Of a stretch of DNA of 64,000 nucleotides, positions 61,293 to 64,000 are shown piece after piece. Below the pieces are notes generated by a model. The model was not told the origin of the DNA. It saw only the letters and a program-made list of their open reading frames with translations, and did no database searches. The DNA is taken from assembly GCA_016868895.1 (NCBI GenBank), contig VGFK01000003.1, positions 248,001 through 312,000 on the forward strand, written 5' to 3'. Positions within the stretch are counted from its first letter, which is position 1; each line of letters starts with the position of its first letter. The position numbers and the translations under genes are program-made. Source of the DNA: Bacteroidota bacterium. Its GTDB lineage: Bacteria; Bacteroidota; Bacteroidia; Chitinophagales; Chitinophagaceae.

Positions 61293-63677
61293 ATGAAACC
61301 TCAAATCAGGAAAGTAGCTGTATTGGGTAGCGGAGTCATGGGATCCCGAATTGCCTGTCACTTTGCCGGCATTGGAATCCCAGTTCTCTTATTGGACATT
61401 GTAACTCCAGATGCAAAAGACAGCAGCGTCACCGAGCGGAATAGATTGGTCAATACTGCCTTGCAGAACGCAGTCAAGTCCAATCCCTCTCCTGTGTATA
61501 CCCGCGATGTTGTCAAGAAGATCACTACCGGAAATTTTGACGATGATTTACAAAAAATCAATACCTGTGACTGGGTCATTGAGGTGGTGGTAGAGCGACT
61601 CGACATCAAAAAGCAACTATACGATAAAGTAGAACTTCATCGTAAGCCTGGAACGCTCATCACTTCCAATACTTCCGGTATTCCCATACACATGATGGCC
61701 GAAGGCCGAAGTGAAGATTTTCAACACCATTTTTGCGGCACACATTTCTTTAATCCTCCCCGTTATTTGCGCTTATTGGAAATCATTCCTACTCCAAAGA
61801 CCCAGCAATGGGTGGTTGATTTTCTGATGCAATACGGTGACTTGTATTTGGGAAAAACGACTGTATTGTGCAAGGATACTCCAGGATTCATAGCCAACCG
61901 GCTGGGTATTTATGGTGTGATGTCGCTTTTCGATACCATCGAAAAATTAGGATTGACCATTGATGAAGTGGATGCGCTTGCTGGACCGATTATTGGTCGA
62001 CCCAAATCCGCTGTCTTTCGTACAGCCGATGTAGTTGGAATCGATACCCTGATCCATGTGGCAAATGGGCTGTATGAAAATTGCCCTAATGACGAAGCGC
62101 GGGAAAGTTTCATATTGCCGGCATGGTTGGAAAAACTGGGAGAAAACAAATGGTTAGGCGATAAGACTGGACAGGGATTCTTCAAAAAAACCAAGAATGC
62201 TGCAGGGGAAAAAGAAATTCTGACCCTCGACCTCAAAACGATGGAATACGGTCCACGCAAAAAAGCCAAGTTTGCAGCGTTGGATGCCGCCAAACCCATC
62301 GATGATTTGCATACCCGATTAAAAATGTTGATGGCGGCTCCGGATACGGTCGGAGAATTTTACAAGGCGTTTCATTATCATCTGTTTGCCTATATCGCTA
62401 ACCGCGTTCCTGAAATTTCAGATCATCTCTATAGCATTGATGATGCCATGATGACCGGTTGGGGATGGGAAATTGGAGCATTTGAATCGTGGGATTTATT
62501 TGGAGTCGAAAAATGCCTGCAGGAAATGCGAAAAGCAGGTCACCAGGTGGCTCCTTGGGTTGATGAAATGCTGGCAAAAGGGATCAAAACATTTTTCACC
62601 ATAAAAGACGGCAAGCGATACGCCTATTCCCCCGTTACCAAGGAGCTGCAATCCGTATACGCAAAAGGTCAGGAGCACGCATTCATCGTCATGAAAAACT
62701 TTTCCAGCCAAACAGTCTGGAAAAACAGTGCGTGCCGAACCTATCACCTTGAGGATGATGTATTGGGATTGGAATGGTACACCAAAATGGGCAGCATAGG
62801 CGGTGAAGTGCTGGAAGGAATCCAAAAAAGCATTGGTCTGGCTGAAGAGAAGTACAAGGGACTGGTCATCGCCAATGAAGGCAATAATTTCTCTGCCGGT
62901 GCCAACGTCGGCATGATCTTTATGCTTGCCATTGAGCAGGAATACGATGAGATGGATATGGCTATTCGCATGTTCCAAAACAGCATCATGCGGGCACGGT
63001 ACTCTGCTGTCCCGGTGGTAGTAGCGCCGCATGCATTATCGTTGGGTGGTGCCTGCGAATTAAGTCTTCATGCCGACAAAGTATGCGCTGCTGCTGAAAC
63101 CTATATCGGTCTGGTCGAATTGGGAATTGGCGTAATACCAGGAGGCGGTGGTACAAAAGAGTTTGTCTTGAGAGCTGCTGATGAAATGCACGAAGATGAG
63201 CCGGAGACGATTACATTGAAAAATCGTTTCATTTCCATTGCAACCGCTAAGGTTGCTACATCTGCACATGAGGCGTATGCACTTGGCATTTTGCGAAAAG
63301 GCCGTGATGAAATCATCATGAATCAAAGCCGACGAATCAGTGAAGCCAAGCGCTCTGTCATCGAACTTTACGACAGCGGATATGTGATGCCGCAGCAACG
63401 ATCGGATATCAAAGTACTGGGCCGCACCGGATTGGGAGCGCTTTATGCCGGCATTCATGTGATGAAAGAAGGCGGTTATGCTACTGAACATGATGCCTTG
63501 GTTGCGAAGAAACTGGCCTATGTAATGTGTGGCGGTGATTTGAGTGAACCGACGCTGGTTACTGAACAATATTTGCTGGATTTGGAACGTGAAGCTTTTT
63601 TAAGCCTTTGTGGTGAGAAGAAAACATTAGAGCGTATCCAATCTGTTTTAAAGAGTGGTCGACCAATAAGAAACTAA
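61293..63677 (+). CDS. 3-hydroxyacyl-CoA dehydrogenase / enoyl-CoA hydratase fusion (FadN-type)
   Basis: This is a bifunctional beta-oxidation enzyme of 794 residues. The N-terminal half is the NAD-dependent 3-hydroxyacyl-CoA dehydrogenase (VAVLGSGVMGSRIACHFAG, later CGTHFFNPPRYLRLLEIIP and CKDTPGFIANRLG). The C-terminal half is a crotonase-like hydratase with ANEGNNFSAGANVGMIF and SLGGACELSLHADKVCAAAETYIGLVELGIG. The dehydrogenase-first order is that of FadN-type proteins, the reverse of E. coli FadB/FadJ. No thiolase gene is visible before the window edge. Confidence 0.92.
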   Translation: MKPQIRKVAVLGSGVMGSRIACHFAGIGIPVLLLDIVTPDAKDSSVTERNRLVNTALQNAVKSNPSPVYTRDVVKKITTGNFDDDLQKINTCDWVIEVVVERLDIKKQLYDKVELHRKPGTLITSNTSGIPIHMMAEGRSEDFQHHFCGTHFFNPPRYLRLLEIIPTPKTQQWVVDFLMQYGDLYLGKTTVLCKDTPGFIANRLGIYGVMSLFDTIEKLGLTIDEVDALAGPIIGRPKSAVFRTADVVGIDTLIHVANGLYENCPNDEARESFILPAWLEKLGENKWLGDKTGQGFFKKTKNAAGEKEILTLDLKTMEYGPRKKAKFAALDAAKPIDDLHTRLKMLMAAPDTVGEFYKAFHYHLFAYIANRVPEISDHLYSIDDAMMTGWGWEIGAFESWDLFGVEKCLQEMRKAGHQVAPWVDEMLAKGIKTFFTIKDGKRYAYSPVTKELQSVYAKGQEHAFIVMKNFSSQTVWKNSACRTYHLEDDVLGLEWYTKMGSIGGEVLEGIQKSIGLAEEKYKGLVIANEGNNFSAGANVGMIFMLAIEQEYDEMDMAIRMFQNSIMRARYSAVPVVVAPHALSLGGACELSLHADKVCAAAETYIGLVELGIGVIPGGGGTKEFVLRAADEMHEDEPETITLKNRFISIATAKVATSAHEAYALGILRKGRDEIIMNQSRRISEAKRSVIELYDSGYVMPQQRSDIKVLGRTGLGALYAGIHVMKEGGYATEHDALVAKKLAYVMCGGDLSEPTLVTEQYLLDLEREAFLSLCGEKKTLERIQSVLKSGRPIRN

Positions 63678-63757
63678 TTTTAGTGATTCATTAGGAGTAG
63701 TTTTTACAAATGGTAAATTGAATCATCAAATTAGATTTACCTTGTAAAAAAACCGCT

Positions 63758-64000
63758 ATGTCTGTCCTACAGATTCATAATTTGTCTAAATCTTACGGAA
63801 AGATTAAGGCATTAAGTGATGTTTCGTTTGATGTTCCCAAGGGAGCTGTATTTGGACTACTTGGCCCCAATGGAAGTGGTAAAACTACTCTGTTAAGTAT
63901 CATCTTAGACATTTTGGGTGCAGATGCAGGAAGTTTTGCATGGTTTGGAGAGCCTTCTACATTTGTACATAGACAACGTATAGGCTCACTCCTTGAGACC
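63758..64000 (+). CDS. ABC transporter ATP-binding protein (3' end outside window)
   Basis: Only the first 81 codons are visible. They encode an ABC ATPase N-terminus with an aromatic A-loop (SKSYGKIKAL) and Walker A in FGLLGPNGSGKTTLLSIIL, of the ABC-2 / antibiotic-exporter type. The signature motif and Walker B are beyond the edge. The codon usage here and the 80-bp upstream gap are noticeably more A/T-rich than the preceding genes. The partner permease is likely downstream but not seen. Confidence 0.9.
   Translation, partial: MSVLQIHNLSKSYGKIKALSDVSFDVPKGAVFGLLGPNGSGKTTLLSIILDILGADAGSFAWFGEPSTFVHRQRIGSLLET

Overview
The window is 64 kb of ordinary, gene-dense chromosome from a member of the phylum Bacteroidota. 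The evidence is the repeated Bacteroidota-type -7 promoter box TAnnTTTG, scarce Shine-Dalgarno sequences, a DUF3098 gene between ftsX and uppP, a short AtpC, a PASTA-bearing FtsI, a FtsZ with a long acidic linker, and a lineage-typical dcw cluster. MurE carries the DNPR motif of meso-diaminopimelate enzymes, so the organism is Gram-negative-type. I lean towards Chitinophagia/Sphingobacteriia relatives but cannot place it further. I see no rRNA, tRNA, CRISPR array, insertion sequence, prophage, defence island or biosynthetic cluster.

Layout. 1-5.7 kb: pdxA (partial), rsmA, a 2-hydroxyacid dehydrogenase, greA, a HIT protein, ruvC, a flippase-like membrane protein and a DUF3108 protein. 5.7-9.8 kb: a leftward run ftsX > DUF3098 > uppP > MFS transporter > MBL hydrolase. 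9.8-15 kb: leuS, ruvB, an orphan response regulator and a GroES-like protein. 15-26 kb: recQ/copA (leftward), tsaE > ald > nucleotidyltransferase (rightward), and the leftward run gltX > B12-binding protein > enoyl-CoA hydratase > fumC. 25.9-30 kb: a 303-bp unexplained spacer, then a CoA-binding protein, aceF and dnaX. 30-41.3 kb: glpK-glpD-glpF (glycerol catabolism), atpD-atpC, a GH16 lipoprotein, an MFS transporter, a YqgE protein, an orphan sensor kinase and queA. 41.5-57.1 kb: the dcw cluster mraZ-rsmH-ftsL-ftsI-murE-mraY-murD-ftsW-murG-murC-ftsQ-ftsA-ftsZ, closed by a strong terminator. 57.1-64 kb: an epimerase, LD-carboxypeptidase, metG, a FadN-type beta-oxidation protein and the start of an ABC transporter.

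Functional threads. Peptidoglycan precursor synthesis and septation form the largest block; uppP, FtsX and LD-carboxypeptidase elsewhere in the window serve the same envelope economy. Central metabolism is represented by glycerol uptake and oxidation, PDH E2, fumarase, acyl-CoA enzymes and F1 subunits. Information processing is represented by three aminoacyl-tRNA synthetases, dnaX, ruvB/ruvC, recQ, greA and rRNA/tRNA modification enzymes.

No new multi-gene system was found. The most interesting signals are in cis: (1) dnaX carries an A10 slippery run followed by a stable stem-loop, with stops in both alternative frames, placed at the end of the collar domain, which is the signature of programmed tau/gamma production; (2) many genes have the -7 box only 3-6 nt from the start codon, predicting leaderless mRNAs; (3) the greA leader holds a complete intrinsic terminator between a promoter box and the gene, recalling E. 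coli GraL; (4) an unexplained spacer upstream of gltX ends in a perfect bidirectional terminator.
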